This document shows, piece after piece, positions 63,792 through 64,000 of a stretch of DNA of 64,000 nucleotides. Every line of letters begins with the position of its first letter. Positions within the stretch are counted from its first letter, which is position 1. Position numbers and translations under genes: made by a program. The stretch covers positions 19,236 through 83,235 of the forward strand of contig JAFZGA010000003.1 of NCBI GenBank assembly GCA_017555585.1. Direction: 5' to 3'. The notes beneath the pieces are model-generated. The model was not told the origin of the DNA, made no database searches, and worked only from the letters and a program-made list of their open reading frames with translations. The DNA is from Bacteroidaceae bacterium. GTDB lineage: Bacteria; Bacteroidota; Bacteroidia; Bacteroidales; Bacteroidaceae.

Positions 63792-64000
63792 GCAAACGAG
63801 TTAAAGCAAAGTTTACTTATGTTTTTACAACGAGTGTAGCCAAGTTTCGCCGAAGGCAATTTTTTACGTGTGCCGGGCGCTTTTTGCTACTTTTTCCTCT
63901 AAAAATAACAAAGAAATCATCGTTTAAGGTATCTATAAGGCGCACTACATTTGATTATGGACATAACAAATCACTATGCAAGATTACTTGCATATAAATA
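63792..64000. other. Terminal stretch without a recognisable gene
   Basis: About 200 nt after the last hairpin. I see no convincing open frame, promoter or terminator. It runs into the window edge, so any element it belongs to may continue beyond. Confidence 0.4.

Overview
The window looks like a chromosomal segment of a Bacteroidales bacterium of the Bacteroides/Prevotella type. Several things point there. Promoters fit the Bacteroidetes pattern (-33 TTTG, about 20 bp, -7 TAnnTTTG) instead of -35/-10 boxes. Shine-Dalgarno signals are mostly absent. Family-level markers include SecDF fused in one chain, DUF2851, a PorT-type protein, calycin-like lipoprotein, GH95 and GH123 glycosidases, and a flavodiiron protein typical of anaerobes. 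Species cannot be fixed from this sequence.

Layout. 1-7.8 kb: the end of lptB, then trigger factor, clpP, clpX, recQ and guaB. 7.8-15.4 kb: an envelope-biogenesis run (two parvulin-type periplasmic chaperones flanking a related lipoprotein, an LptA/OstA-like protein, a small membrane protein) ending in mutL. 15.6-21.3 kb: an OmpA-family porin, two identical tRNA-Val genes, purB, an RsuA/RluB-type pseudouridine synthase with a long disordered N-terminus, asnS. 21.7-28.4 kb: DMT exporter, mannose-1-phosphate guanylyltransferase, RlmL-like methyltransferase with a basic tail, purD and two membrane proteins. 28.5-31.7 kb (minus): argS, RNase H, radical SAM. 32.3-36.9 kb: two rhomboid proteases and SecDF. 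37-40.4 kb (minus): DUF2851 and a PgpH-type c-di-AMP phosphodiesterase. 40.7-44.9 kb: gltX, a KdtA-like transferase, mdh and (minus) rplS. 45.1-49.3 kb: two tandem thioredoxin-fold proteins, ferredoxin, PorT-like protein, YqiA-like esterase. 49.4-62.9 kb: accessory glycan/peptide functions (TonB-dependent receptor, calycin-like lipoprotein, GH123, TPM protein, LemA, flavodiiron protein, GH95 fucosidase, M1 aminopeptidase). 62.9-64 kb has no convincing gene.

Most notable non-gene signals. (1) A family of modular, tandemly iterated promoter units upstream of argS, the first rhomboid gene and the RlmL-like gene, with a single-copy relative before the TonB receptor. Each unit pairs an inverted repeat with a fixed central AA, whose arms change in a compensatory way, with a second inverted repeat built on the -7 box. 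(2) A gene-free terminal kilobase packed with nested inverted repeats that resembles a structured RNA or a decayed mobile/repeat element, preceded by three REP-like hairpins. (3) A KdtA/WaaA homologue in which Gly stands where the catalytic Glu is expected. No CRISPR array, intact transposase, phage module or obvious defence system was seen. All family assignments come from reading motifs by eye; no database search was possible.
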